Below are positions 1 to 11,660 of a stretch of 64,000 nucleotides of DNA, piece by piece; the first letter of the stretch is position 1, and each line of letters starts with the position of its first letter. Below the pieces are notes generated by a model. It made no database searches. It worked only from the letters and a program-made list of their open reading frames with translations, and had not been told where the DNA came from. Origin of the DNA: Punica granatum (Eukaryota > Streptophyta > Magnoliopsida > Myrtales > Lythraceae); the NCBI RefSeq assembly GCF_007655135.1, contig NC_045130.1, positions 13,392,001-13,456,000 on the forward strand, written 5' to 3'. The position numbers and the translations under genes are program-made.

Positions 1-460
1 CCTTGACTGAGTAAGATAGCAATATAAGGACTCAAATTTCGCTTTATTGTACTTTTCTTATTTTACCTTGTTACTCGCATTCATCATAATAGAGAGAATA
101 AGAAAACACGGTATGTAAAAGTGTAAATGTTCGTATATTACAAATAACAGACTAGGTGATTACATGTCACATAGTTTACAAAAGTTGCTTGCTAAGTAAA
201 CAACATGAATTTCAGGGGGAAAACCCAATAATATGAATGATACAGAGTAATTTTAAATAATAGAACAAAAATGAATAAACAGGTGCAAGACACGCGGTGT
301 AATACTAGTGTTACAAGAGGTTTTTGTAGCTACGGAGGTAATTTACTTTAGAATGGGTCTAAATACGTCCTGAAAATGGAATGGAAATTTAATTTTTTTC
401 TTGAAAAATTAAACTTTTCAATTAATTAGTTAAACTAATTCTCATTTAAACGTTCATAAA
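1..460. other. AT-rich intergenic flank, no gene seen
   Basis: No coding stretch with recognisable protein features, no RNA gene and no clear repeat was found here. It lies outside the duplicated GDSL unit. Confidence 0.6.
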
Positions 461-1418
461 GGGGCTGTTTGGTTGACCAATTCTATGACGGAATCTGAGA
501 TTCCGGCCTAAAATCAGCAAACTTTCCTGCGTTTGGTAGGAAAGTGGAGGGAATTCGAAGCCCATTTGAGATTCCCGGGCTTCAACGGGCCAATACAAAT
601 TCCCTCCCAAGGTGTAATCTGAGAATACCACCAGTCAGGATGGTATGGATGGTATATCTCAGATTACGGACTCTGGAACAGGGGTAATTTTTTTTTTTTT
701 GAGTTTATTAACAAATCTTTTAAAAACCCTTCGCTTGTTTCATGCGGGGAAGATGAAATTTTTTAATTCAATTTCTTTTTTTTTTACTTTCAGGTAAGAA
801 TTTTGCTTTTTTTACTTTATATAATAGAATGTATGTATGTATATATATTATATATGTTTTGTGTATTACGTAGGTCTACTAAATAAACTAAAATTTACCT
901 GTAAAAAAAACTTGAATTTTCACATAATTAACCAAATATGTAGGTGTATTTTTTATTATATATTATATATTATATATTTGTATATTATATTTATTTATAT
1001 ATTTATATATTTGTATATTTAATATAATATATTTGTGTAAATATAATATATTTTCTTTATATATAATGTATTTATGTTTATATTTATATTTAATATAAAT
1101 ATTTTTATTAAAATATTTTATAAATATATAACAAATACCTATATATACATATATTTAAAATAAAAATAACAATAAAAATAAACTTTTGGCATAATAACCA
1201 TACAAATAGGGGTATATTTGTAAAATTACTTTACATTCTCATTGATTAATTTAATATATCAAACGTAATAATCTCACATTACCTTATATTTTCGCAAATA
1301 CATAATAACTTACCCAATACAATAATATTGTAATCCTTGTAATATGACATTTCCTGACTCACTTTCCCTGCAATCTAACATTTCCTATGATTTAACAATC
1401 CGCGAACCAAACGCCCCC
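461..1418. mobile_element. TIR DNA transposon or MITE, Harbinger-like by its ends
   Basis: The left end reads GGGGCTGTTTGGTT and the right end, on the other strand, GGGGGCGTTTGGTT, so about 14 bp of imperfect terminal inverted repeat face each other. Further in, both ends keep weaker similarity (GAAAGT-G and AATC-GA blocks). The interior is very AT-rich and codes for nothing recognisable, so it would be non-autonomous. Such ends are common among plant PIF/Harbinger-type MITEs. I could not identify a clean target duplication, so the superfamily is an inference. The right part of the element is also present upstream of gene B (52872-53059), which places the left breakpoint of the segmental duplication inside it. 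Confidence 0.5.
826..1180. repeat. Low-complexity TA-rich tract
   Basis: Long runs of TATATAT and TTTATAT alternate with little else. The short open frame here is a by-product of this composition. It lies inside the TIR element. Confidence 0.7.
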
Positions 1419-1753
1419 TTACTAGAAAAAAATTCTCATTCAGGCATCCATTATTGCCATCATTAATTAAGATTATCTCGTCAACAATGCATAGTTTGAC
1501 ATTAGGATTACAAGCAAATAATGAAAATTAGATTGCCAATATACAAGTAACACCTATCACGTGAAGTCTGACTAGCTATGTTTGTCAACGAAATTTTGAA
1601 ATACAGATATTGACTTAAGGTTTGCAACAACTGATATTGACTCAAGTCATTGCCCCAAAAAAGTAATTAGCTTTCATTAGGGGAAAAAACTAATTAGCTG
1701 CCAATTTAGAAAGCACATCCAATACTAATATATCGGAAAATAATATGTTATAT

Positions 1754-1765
1754 CTATATATATAG
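1754..1765 (+). promoter_or_regulatory. TATA box of GDSL gene A
   Basis: CTATATATATAG lies 72 bp before the start codon, leaving room for a 5' UTR of about 40-50 bases. The same box is conserved before gene B (54164-54175). Confidence 0.55.
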
Positions 1766-1836
1766 TCGGGGAAGGAGAGACTCTTGTCCATATGGAAAAA
1801 TTAAGTTAGGTAGAAAAAGCTCTGGGCTCATCTCTC

Positions 1837-4364
1837 ATGGCAGCTGCACTTCTCCATTGCTGCGTTTTGCCTCTATCTCTTGCCTTACTTCTCATTACAA
1901 TCGGTTGCGTCTCAGGAGAAGGCAATGAAGTGAATAACGAGCGACAGTCGGTGCTACGAACCGATAAAACTAGTCGGGAGCTTAATCAGGCTGCGGATTC
2001 TTCTCCAGTTCAATATGCACTTGCGGTAAGATCGATCTTCTCTTCTCAGATTAACAACTATCCAATCTCATATTTTCTTCAACTATTATCAGCACCGGTT
2101 CTCCCCAAACTCATTTAAGCAAATCAATAACTTGAGTTTGGCTAGTCCTTACGTGAGCATGGCTGCTCCAAATTAATTATAATATATAAAAAACGAAGAG
2201 TGATATGTGTGAGTCTTGATTTACTTTTTAATCATCATTTTGACTCCGCAAAAAATTCAATTCTTGATCAGAATTTCAGGTATTTGTCCATTTTTATCAT
2301 TAATATCTCAAAAGTACATTGTCTCTTTCACAATATTTCCGCATTTTATGTACTAGGCTATCAAGAAAATAAAATAACGTTATCATAATCCGGACGGATT
2401 TCACGTTAACTCAGTCCGTCTCCATCAGTTTTCTCCTTGTTAATAAACGCTTCAACTTCACCATGTCCATCTCCCTCCAGAAAAAATGTATCTGACTTTT
2501 CAAATAGTCTGCTTGGTAATTATTAAATTAAATATCAAAAGAAAAAGCCAAATTACTAGAGCTATATCTCTAGAACTTTGTCGAATAAGTTACACCTCTT
2601 TAATTTCTTTACACATCCGTGCAATGCACGGCTCTTTTCGTAATTGTTATAATTTTATGTTATTATCTCTCAATGTTGTGATTATGTATTATATATCATC
2701 TTATACTAGATGGTAAAATGACTCTGAACTAACAAATAGACTTTTTAGTAATTTAGTAAACAATGCAAAATAGAAAAAATAGAAAAACTTTAATAAAAAA
2801 TTGAATTGCAGGAATCTATATATATATAATCTTTTTTCGCATGAATAAAATTAAAATGCTTGATTAGATAATAATTCTTGATTATTTTAGTTTGTCGGTC
2901 AAACTTTATTCAGCTGAAGAGCCACTATATATTCACTGAACGACCATATACTTCCCACGGTAAAACCATCATTTGTTCCATTTTGATGAGCCGTAATTTA
3001 TGTGCACTCAGAGTTTGGATCATTGTGGGGGATTACATTGTGAAATCCCTCGTGTACAGGCAATTAATTTAACCTAACTAATACTGGGTTCAATCACCCA
3101 AATCATGCGTTAAATCGAGAGGTTTAGCACTTCTGTAAAATCATGCAAATTGTAAAATCGACCCATTACATGCCAAAATATTACTTAAGATTAATTACGG
3201 AACTGTATGAGGGCGATGCCATTAAAAAAAAATTGACCTATGGGCTATTAGCGAAGGTGATCGATGAATCGAAACAAAACGAATAAATTTTCCACCACGT
3301 CCTCAAACAGTTCTTCAGCTTGTGGTTTTCGTTCTCCATGGTCCTGGCTGGTCACTCTTTCTTCGCCAAGTCTGTGTCTATTCGTGGCTCTCTCTCTTCG
3401 TCAGGGATCGTCGAAGGTGCTTGGCCACAGCTCCACCCACCCAGCGGGAGTGATTGGAGAACATGACTATTCCGCGACCCAAACCACTTCATTTCACCAT
3501 TTCTCTCCCAAATTTTCATTTTTTGTATTTTGTAATTTTTTTCCCGGTCATATGCGGAACAAGTGCCCTTTTCTATTAAATTTACCTGAGAAACTAACGG
3601 GAGGGGAGATATTTTCCTATGACCATAGTTGAGGGAGTAAATGTTATAAATAAAAGTTTAGGACGTTCCCTCCGGGATAGTTTAGGGGGCTCAAGGGTAA
3701 TTTTCCCTTTAAAAAAAAAACATACATGTACTGAGAGATTTACAATGTCGTAGAAGTGCAAAACTATGGTCGGATGTTGTCGTTTCCTTGAGAGATTAAG
3801 CACTTCGCAAAAATCGTTCCAGTATTTAGCATGATTTTGTAAAATTACTAATCTCTCACAATTGCCAGAGCTTTCATCGCTGAAAGAAGAAAAAAATATG
3901 TATAATGATAATTTATATTTTTGCAAAAGTGTTAAATCTCTTATGATAGCAGAGTATTCAACACTGAGAAAACTATATATATTATGTGTAAGATTAATTT
4001 TAAATATATTAATAATATATTACGTAATGGAATAAACTAACCTTCAGCCATTTCTTGGTGACTTTGATGATTTTACGTGTTATGAGGGACCTGAAAAAAA
4101 AACGGGAACCGAGAGTGTCTTTTAGCTTGTACTGGACGTCTAGATGGAGACACATGTCTTTTTAAATAGGCGGAGTTAGAGACCCCTCATAATGTTATTT
4201 TCTTAAATGTCATTCTATCAAAAGAATATTAATTGCAATCCACAAGATATGAAATATTTCACTCCAATTACTGATTATATTGTGATATAAGAATCACCTA
4301 ATTGAGACATTATTTCCTTAATTATGTAAATATACAATATATTCTTACATTATCAGCGCGCGCG

Positions 4365-4401
<37 letters not shown>

Positions 4402-7400
4402 TAGTGACGCTTTATATTGTAAGGTCCAACTAACGTTCAAATTCTGGATGACAGGAAAATCATGCAGTGGGAGGGAGGAAACTTGCATTATTTCCGGAAG
4501 TCGGACCCATCACCACGGGCTGGTCAGAAAGATTATTGGGATCACTATACTCTATTCTCCACTTTTGGAACTCCCCCCTTGATATAATCAGAAGACCCTC
4601 TCAGGAGCAAGGTATAACATAATTAACAGTAAAGTCCTCATAAATTTTAGGGATTTTTACCTAAAATGGCCCATGGTTTATCCGTTTTGTCAAATCTATC
4701 TCATACTTTTTTTTGTCAAATCTATCACATGGTTTACTTTTTACATCAAATCTATCCCGCTGTTATCTTTTCCGTCAATATCTAACGGCCGTGCTGACGT
4801 GGCACGTGGAGAGATAGTGGGCCACACTTGCTACGTAAGCGCCACATCAGCACAATCGTTAGATGTCGACGGAAATAATAACGGCATAATAGATTTGATG
4901 CAAAAAGTAAACCATGTGATAGATTTGACAAAAAAAAAGCATATGATAGATTTGACAAAACGGGTAAACCATGGGCCATTTTAGATAAATACCCCTAAAT
5001 TTTATCTAATGATATTATTGAATGTTGTTTGTCTCCATATTCTCTTTAACTTTCTATTTATTTTTAAAAATATTTTTAATTCATTCAACGTTTCTTAATC
5101 CTCAAATACCATAATATAGTTCCCATATAATTTGAGTTAAGAATATTAGTGGAGTTCATATAAAAAATAATCAAATATAAGCATATATTTATGAAAGTTA
5201 AAATAATTCCAAACTTAAGATAATTTAACGAGTCTCGAATATTGTTTTATCATGAGATTAATCCACGGCAACGTACCGCAATTTTTTCTAGTACACATTT
5301 ATAGAAGAACAGTGTGCTTTTGAATGGTCATAAATACTATAAGGGAAAAGGCTTTGCTCCCTAGCCTTTCATACTTTTTTTTCTCTTAATCGTTTCCTTG
5401 TGTTAAATATCGTCCTCAACCTTTTCCAGTTAGTGCAGCTTTAGTCCTCTTGTTATTTTTACATCAAATGAGGATGAGATGGCAATTAATTTAAATAAAA
5501 AATAATTTTTTTTAGGAAAAAAGGGGCTTGGCGTGTTTTGAGCTAAAACGAGCGTGAAATCTAGTTGTGATGCTATATTTTATATTTATAATGGGCTTAT
5601 ACAAGTTCGAGCCATGTCCAACCTAAAAACCTATAATTAATAGCTAATAAAGGCGCACGAGTAATCTAACCAAATAATTTCTTTACTAGTTAATAGGATT
5701 TATATTTTATTGTACTAAACTCATGAGCTTCTTTTGTAATAAAAAAACTATAATTGATTGGATAATACATAATGACTAAATAACCTGTTTCTTCCTAGAC
5801 GAAGCCACTGCACATGGGGCGAGTACTCCAGCGGATCATAACATATTGTTCATTCTTGGAGACTCTCTATTTGATGCGGGCAACAATCTGTACCTGAACG
5901 AGTCGAATTATTCAATAGGCAGCTACCCTTACGGATTCACCTATTTTCCCAATGCTACTGGAAGAGTATGTGATGGTCGGATACTGCCAGATTTCATTGG
6001 TAAGTATGAATATCCTTATATAATTTGCAATAATCTGAAAAATATAAGCCAGCAGTTAACTTATTGCAATTAAGGCACGTGATGCCAAACTTTCACTAAT
6101 AAATGATCACGTTAATTTTATCGGTTCTTGTTTATATTTATATAGCCGCTCATACCCTTTAATCATCAAAGGATATGAAAACTATCAAATATTAAAAATA
6201 AAAAAAGAACCAAATATTATTTGAAGTTTAAAAAATATCATCCCACCATAATCGGTAAAGACAACTGTCAGTGACTTACCGCTGGCTAACTAGATTCTTT
6301 GAGGAGAATGACGGGTGGTCAGTGGGGAACCTCCCTTACCCGTAAAAATCAAATTTGAAAAGTAGGTTCCTTTTGTATATAATCCAGACTAGATCATATA
6401 CCCATGGCAGACCAGTTAATTTTTATTTGATAAAAATATATGTTATATCTGATATCGTTCTCTTCAAACAATAATTTTATGAGTGAATAATTTTCTATAA
6501 ACCCGAATAACTGTGCTTATGTATGTCACATTGAATAATTAAATGGGACTTCTTGACCTTAAATATAATACATTGAATTCTTTTTTGCCTAAAATTTTAT
6601 ATTTCACCATTTTTTCTGTTGTTCAACAGACACCAATGCATATATAGTTTTATATTTCTCTCTCTTTCTGTTAATAAGTGATTATAAAAAGTATAATAGC
6701 AAGAAACTTCTGTCACAAATACACCACATCTTGAAAGGTCGCCTGTAGCTCCCATCGAGCTTATCTTCACTGTTTACCTATTTATATTTAATTTAATAGG
6801 TGGTATTCAAAATTTTACTCGTAGACAACAAAATGTTCCAAAAATTATAAATATTGACAGTAAAAGTTATATTTTGAAAAATTAGGTGACTCCTCTTAGC
6901 GATATTTGTAATAGTCCATCGTAAATGAGATAATTCTTTAGTATAAATTACATCTCCTGTTTAGTTATATTGTGTTTTTATTTTTCAGCATCTTAAATGT
7001 AATGTTATTTTCATAGATTAGATACATTATATGACAAAGTAATGTCAAATGTTATCGAAGATTATTTAGGTTCTTTGTTCACTTCTCGTACGTAGGTGCG
7101 AATATTCCCTAATTAGTCATTAAAGGTGTAAGAATAGCCCCACCAAAATTACATGTTTTAGCTGCTTTTTTGGATAAATAATTGCAAAATTTAGCACTTA
7201 TTTGGATGCAGGAGGCTTAATATTAATGATAATTATATAAAAGATGCAGTATCCAGGAAACTAAAATTAAATATCTTACCAATATCTGTACTTTTATATT
7301 TAAACTATAATAAAAAGAGAGGTATCATCATTCTTAATTTTTTGAAATTTCAAAAAATAGTACTATAAAATTACTGAATTATTCATTTCAGAAAGTAAAT

Positions 7401-9312
7401 TTAACCAAGTAAAAAAAATTGAATATTTGAATAGTTAAACATAGTACTCTCTTTATATTTCTTTCTTTAGATCACTTTTACTATTTTCCCCCTTTTTTTT
7501 CACCGGTCATCAAAATTGGAGATTTTCCTGCCAAATCCAATGAGTACTAAAACTATTCTAATAGCTAATAAAGTGGCACTGATAGAGTTACTAGGCGAGG
7601 ATGCGTCATTACATTACACTAACTTTGATAACTAACTTTATAGTTGTTTCATTATTATGAAAATAATAATGAAAATATGTAATCAAACGTTACCATAAAT
7701 ATATAAAATTATTGTTCCATCCCTTTATTTAGTAAATTTAGTGGAATTACTTTAACTAGTAAAGTATAATATAGTGCATATTACATATGTAGGCTTTTAG
7801 ATTAGAGAGTGGCGGCGAGTCTCCCATTTATTTATAGCCGATGTTCCAATTTGCAGCGGAGTACGCGAATCTGCCTTTCATTCCGCCATCGCTACAACCT
7901 GTGGGTGACTTCTATTATGGAGCCAACTTCGCCTCGTCAGGAGCCGCGGTTTTGGATTCTGATAGCTCTAGTGGCCTGAATGTAGTAAGCATCTAATTCA
8001 AATCTGCCTTTCCATAATTCTTTTCATTCCAATGATACCTTTACTGGGCTTTTGAAGTTTTTCCTATTCATCAAGTCCATTCTTTAGATCATCTCTATTA
8101 TCCCTTGTAAAGAAGCTTTGCCATTTGGAACCAAATATCGAGGGTTAGGAAGCAATAGCAACATTAGTGGAAGTACTCTGTTCATTGAATTGGTTTCACT
8201 TTGATCAATCTTGGGGTTGATCTCTTTCTTTTGTTTATACTTCTTAGCTCAATCTTAAAGGCCAGGTGATCCAATTCAAAGAACTGGCAGCAAAGTGGAA
8301 TGAGACACTGGGTGCTGATACAACAAGACAAGTATTGGCCAAGGCTGTCTATCTTTTCAGTTTTGGGGGCAACGACTATCACAGCTATTACAAAAACTTC
8401 TACGATGAAGATAGCAGCCCGACTCCATCGGAACAGGAACAGTTCGTGAAATATATAGTCGGCAACACAACAGATGCACTCATCGTATGTAGGATACACT
8501 TTCTAAACCAAGGGGGAATATTTCTTTCACAAGTCGATTTAATTACAGATATGATTCGTGCTAGTTAACCATTAACTATCGCCTGGCTTATGCAGGAGAT
8601 GTACGAATTAGGAGCGCGAAAAATTGCATTCCAGAACGTCGGGCCTATGGGCTGCATTCCTGAGTGCAAAACAGAATTTCCCAAATTTAATGGGAGTTGT
8701 GTTCCGGACCTGCTCTCAATGCCGACATTAAACAACAAGGAACTCAATAAGACTCTCACGGATTTGGCTGAACGTTTAGAAGGATTCAAGTTCTCCATCT
8801 TTGACTACTTTATCACCCTTATGGATAGAATAGAGAACCCTTCCGATTACGGTAAGTCTATTGCAAGCCTTCATTTAGGTGATTGTTATATTGAGCAAGG
8901 TGAAGATTCTAAGATATTAGATGTCTGTTATAAAAGGTTAAGCTCGTTAGATCACACAGCGCGGTTTACATCTTATGACTATATATACTCCTCCTCGTGC
9001 TTATACGAAAATGTCATAATGAGTCTTGTTCTGATACCATTCATGTAAATATCTTGAGATAACAGATGTGCCTTATTTATCTCACTATTTTCTTTATCTT
9101 CCCATGATATGTACTTAGGTTTCGTGTACGGGTCGACAGAGTGCTATTCCAGCAGCAGCTTGTGCGAGTACCCCAGTGCCTATGTATTCTTTGACGATGG
9201 ACATCCAACCCAGAGCGTCAATGAGCAATTAGCTAAGCTCTTCTGGGCGGGGGACCTTTCAGTTACCAGTCCTTATAACATGAAGCAACTATTTGAAGAA
9301 AGCAACGATTGA
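1837..9312 (+). CDS. GDSL esterase/lipase, gene A (six exons)
   Basis: Exons by splice sites and homology: 1837-2025, 5799-5999, 7857-7984, 8266-8484, 8596-8851 and 9119-9312, with GT..AG introns; about 395 codons. The product is a plant SGNH/GDSL hydrolase of the GLIP type, which cleaves ester or lipid substrates and is normally secreted. Exon 1 gives a hydrophobic signal peptide of about 28 residues. Exon 2 carries block I, ILGDSLFDAGNN, with the nucleophile Ser. Exon 3 carries block II, GANFASSGA (oxyanion Gly). Exon 4 carries block III, FGGNDY (oxyanion Asn). Exon 6 carries block V, FFDDGHPT, with Asp and His. Oddities: exon 1 ends in phase 0 while exon 2 needs one preceding base, so a mini-exon, another donor or a broken junction must exist. 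Exon 6 also lacks the usual ACCG-G...CGG block before block V. Substrate unknown. Confidence 0.85.
4356..4396. repeat. (GC)n-(TA)n microsatellite
   Basis: GCGCGCGCGC is followed by CACA and about 13 TA units. In copy B the matching place (56940-56960) has a shorter TA run without the GC part. Confidence 0.9.
4650..4995. mobile_element. Mutator-like foldback MITE, 346 bp
   Basis: The element is almost entirely one inverted repeat. It opens GGGATTTTTACCTAAAATGG, closes with the inverse ending in AAATACCCC, and turns around near the centre (ACGGCCGTGCTGACGTGGC against GCCACATCAGCAC). It is flanked by a perfect 9-bp direct repeat TAAATTTTA (4641-4649 and 4996-5004), the length expected for Mutator-like insertion. 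Copy B keeps the empty site with one TAAATTTTA at 57208-57216. The short open frames on both strands are palindrome by-products. Confidence 0.93.
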
Positions 9313-9755
9313 AATTGAAGTAGTTGCAATCTGTAGCTTCTGTGTTTTGCACCCGTAGGCTTCGGCCTCCTTTTCTCACTGAAAAAAATTGAAGTACTTA
9401 ATTCATATAATAAGTGAACAATTGAAAATTGAAACTCTTTTGGTTCGGTGAAGTAAAACTTCAAGCGCTAAAAATTTGAAAGTTCTTGTATTTTTGTCCG
9501 TGCAGTTCTTGTATTTTTGTCTTATGCAAGATTTTGGTTTCAGTTTCTATAGCTTTAATCATGCAACAGCACGTGCGTTACATATTCACACGTGTATCGG
9601 CTACTTACGTTTTTATTATTTATTTAGTCACATATTTTAAATCCCATTAGTAAAAGTCATAGATATAATTACTTAGGCAGCCATTTATGTTCAATGTCAC
9701 TCCAATATCTTCTTGCATAGGATAAAACTTTCTTTTAGATGGGTTATATATAATA
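9313..9755 (+). other. 3' flank of GDSL gene A
   Basis: Presumed 3' UTR and downstream sequence, matching copy B (62843-63330). CATATAATAAGTG near 9405 could serve as a plant-type poly(A) signal, but this is weak. No further gene is seen. Confidence 0.5.
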
Positions 9756-10101
9756 GGAGTTTTTACCTAAAATGACCCATGGTTTGTCCGTTTTGTCAAA
9801 TTTATCCTATACTTTTTTTTTGTTAAATCTATCCCATGGTTTACTTTTTGCATCAAATTTATCCCGGCGTTATCTTTTCCGTTAACATCTAACGGTCGTG
9901 CTGACGTGGCACGTGAAGAGATAGTGGGCCACACTTGCCATGTAGGCGCCACGTCAGCACGACCGTTAGATGTCGACGGAAAAGATAACGCTGTGATAGA
10001 TTTGATGTAAAAAGTAAACCATGGAATAGATATGACAAAAAAAAGTATAGAATAGATTTGACAAAACGGACAAACCATGGGTCATTTTAGGTAAATACCC
10101 C
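9756..10101. mobile_element. Second copy of the Mutator-like foldback MITE, 346 bp
   Basis: Same family and same length as the element in intron 1, with near-identical ends (GGAGTTTTTACCTAAAATG ... AAATACCCC) and the same palindromic structure. The 9-bp target duplication is TATATAATA (9747-9755 and 10102-10110). Copy B has the unfilled site with a single TATATAATA at 63322-63330. Confidence 0.93.
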
Positions 10102-10141
10102 TATATAATAAACCTTGCAAGAAAACAAAACTAAGCCAACA

Positions 10142-10300
10142 CTATTGTGTCAATATATGTTCAGGATCTTCAAAAATGTCACACACTAAGATCCTCCCCA
10201 CAACACGGTTTACATAGGTAAACTTGTCATTCCTACCTTCTTGTTGCTCCTCGAAGAAGTTCTTCACAACCTTGATGTCCACTTTGGTCATCTCACATGG
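10142..10300 (-). pseudogene. Antisense ORF fragment, unknown protein (copy A)
   Basis: The minus strand keeps an open frame matching the 85-residue frame at 63351-63608 in copy B, with shared motif VVKNFFEEQQEGRNDK. The amino-acid changes between the copies are numerous, and the N-terminal side is broken by a stop. I do not recognise the family. It may be a gene fragment or part of a repeat. Confidence 0.3.
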
Positions 10301-10389
10301 GTTCGACGCTTGAGTGGAAAGAGAATGTTTCTAATAACATAAGATTTTACTGCTGTGTGGATCTGGATTTGACACTTGGGACCTTATCA

Positions 10390-10600
10390 ATATGCGATGG
10401 GAGTCGCCACTACTTGTTTAAAGTCATTAGAGCCTTGGGCCGATAAGTTGCCCGAATCTAAGAAGGTACATGATACTATGCCATCTAGGTTTTCATTAGT
10501 CTGCGTTGAACCAAAGAATAAGATTCAAGCGTTCTAGTACCACCAAACCCGTGCGCCCTTTTAGTACTCTACTTATCTATAGTTTGCCGTTTTTAATTAT
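10390..10600 (-). repeat. Decayed LTR end of an Ogre-like element
   Basis: GGGAGTCGCCACTACTTG, then GGGCCGATAAGTTGCCCGA and GGTACATGATAC, follow the same order as the start of the reverse-oriented LTRs at 20432 and 36614 (GAGTCGCCACTT, GGCCGACAAGTTACCCG, GGTACAAGGTACG). This suggests an old related LTR in the same orientation as element 2. The right edge of the segmental duplication falls inside it. Confidence 0.45.
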
Positions 10601-11127
10601 CAATCAACTTGTTGGGGCTAGTCCACACTTTCTCACACTATTGCACATTCTCACTCTAATCGACTTGTGTTCACTCGAGATCTCGCATATACAAGGCCCA
10701 GGATTTTACAACTATTCAAAGTCTGATCTACATATACATATTAATTCAAACTCTCATACTCACTACTTCGACACCACCCAAATAAAAAGTTATAGCTCTT
10801 TTCTTGATTATATCCTACCTAATCTAATTGAACTATGCATAAAATATCCTAGGACTTAACACAAATGGACCAAATATTCTTCTTGAACTCGCCGTGAGCG
10901 ATCGAGAAATCAAAATTCACTTTAATCAAATTTATTTATCCAAAACATGGTAAATTCAGGTTTTCAATTAGATTAAAGATGTCTCTGTATCAATTTTAAT
11001 TTAAAAATAGAAGGACATGGGTCAGCCCATTGGACCCGAATTGGGCCCATTAGGCTCTCCCTAGTCCCGGGTTATTACTGTCAAAGGTGGAATCCAAACA
11101 AGGCATGGGACATCCGATTTCGAGTTT
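10601..11127. other. Repeat-like DNA without a recognisable gene
   Basis: The 117-codon frame starting at 10506 has no domain signature and overlaps decayed LTR-like sequence. I see no other structure. Confidence 0.4.
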
Positions 11128-11660
11128 GGAATTTTAGAGGAGTCGTCACTAGTTAATTTTGGCTAACTACAAACCTAAGATACCTATGTGGAGCATGATA
11201 ATATCCACCTAGGTTTTTATCAATCTACAGTCCAAAGAACTTGGTTCGAGGGTTCTATTACATGTTAGAAGTTTGCAAGCCTATAACCCACTCTAATCAA
11301 TGCTCGAATTGTCTAAGTTGCCTATTTTATCATGTTCTCGAGTTGAGAAAATTTAGTATTAAAAATTGAATTTGAATGGTTAAAAAATTGAAGAAAATGA
11401 AAAAGTAATAATTGTGTTGTTGAATTAAAGATAAGTGGAGTTAAAATTATGTTCTAAAACCAAACAAGGTGTTACAAGTTACCTATGTGAAGCTTGATAA
11501 TATCCACCTAGGTTTTTATCAATCTATGGTCCAAAGAACTTGGTTCGAGGGTTTTATTATAGGTTAGAAGTTGGAAAACCAATAACCCACCCTAATCAGT
11601 GCTCTCCTTGTCTAAGTTGCCTTTTTTTACCATTTTCCTGAGTTGATTAACCTAGGATCG
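11128..11660 (-). repeat. Decayed LTR-like sequence with a 165-bp direct repeat
   Basis: Two copies of a block of about 165 bp (11182-11346 and 11481-11646) begin ACCTATGTG and share TGATAATATCCACCTAGG and CAAAGAACTTGGTTCGAGGG. Before the first copy is GAGGAGTCGTCACTAG, which again recalls the Ogre LTR edge. The 130 bp between the copies are AT-rich with GAGTTAA- and TTGTTGAATT-type motifs like those in the insertion at 62048-62482. I read this as a duplicated, decayed LTR split by or flanking a small insertion. Confidence 0.5.

Larger units (their letters stand above)
2026..5798 (+). other. Intron 1 of GDSL gene A (3.8 kb)
   Basis: The donor is GTAAGA and the acceptor is CTTCCTAG. It holds a MITE (4650-4995) and a microsatellite (4356-4396). 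About 400 bp around 3985-4365 are missing or replaced in copy B. I see no other gene in it. Any missing mini-exon needed to fix the exon 1/exon 2 phase would lie here. Confidence 0.7.
1237..10435 (+). repeat. Segmental duplication, unit A (carries GDSL gene A)
   Basis: This stretch is repeated in direct orientation at about 52872-63650. The similarity covers promoter, all six exons, all introns and the 3' flank, and is interrupted only by insertions private to one copy. The left edge is near CTCATTGATTAATTTAATAT in both copies. The right edge lies just after GGGAGTCGCCACTACTTG. The copies are about 42 kb apart, and most of that gap is the nested retrotransposon pair that starts at 13038. Confidence 0.93.

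Noticed and set aside
3264..3632. 122-codon frame in intron 1 of gene A
   Set aside because: The matching region of copy B (56179-56470) is frameshifted, and no domain is visible.
4673..4984. Frames of 103 and 65 codons on opposite strands
   Set aside because: They are the two arms of a palindromic MITE. The same peptide appears in the second copy at 9767-10078.
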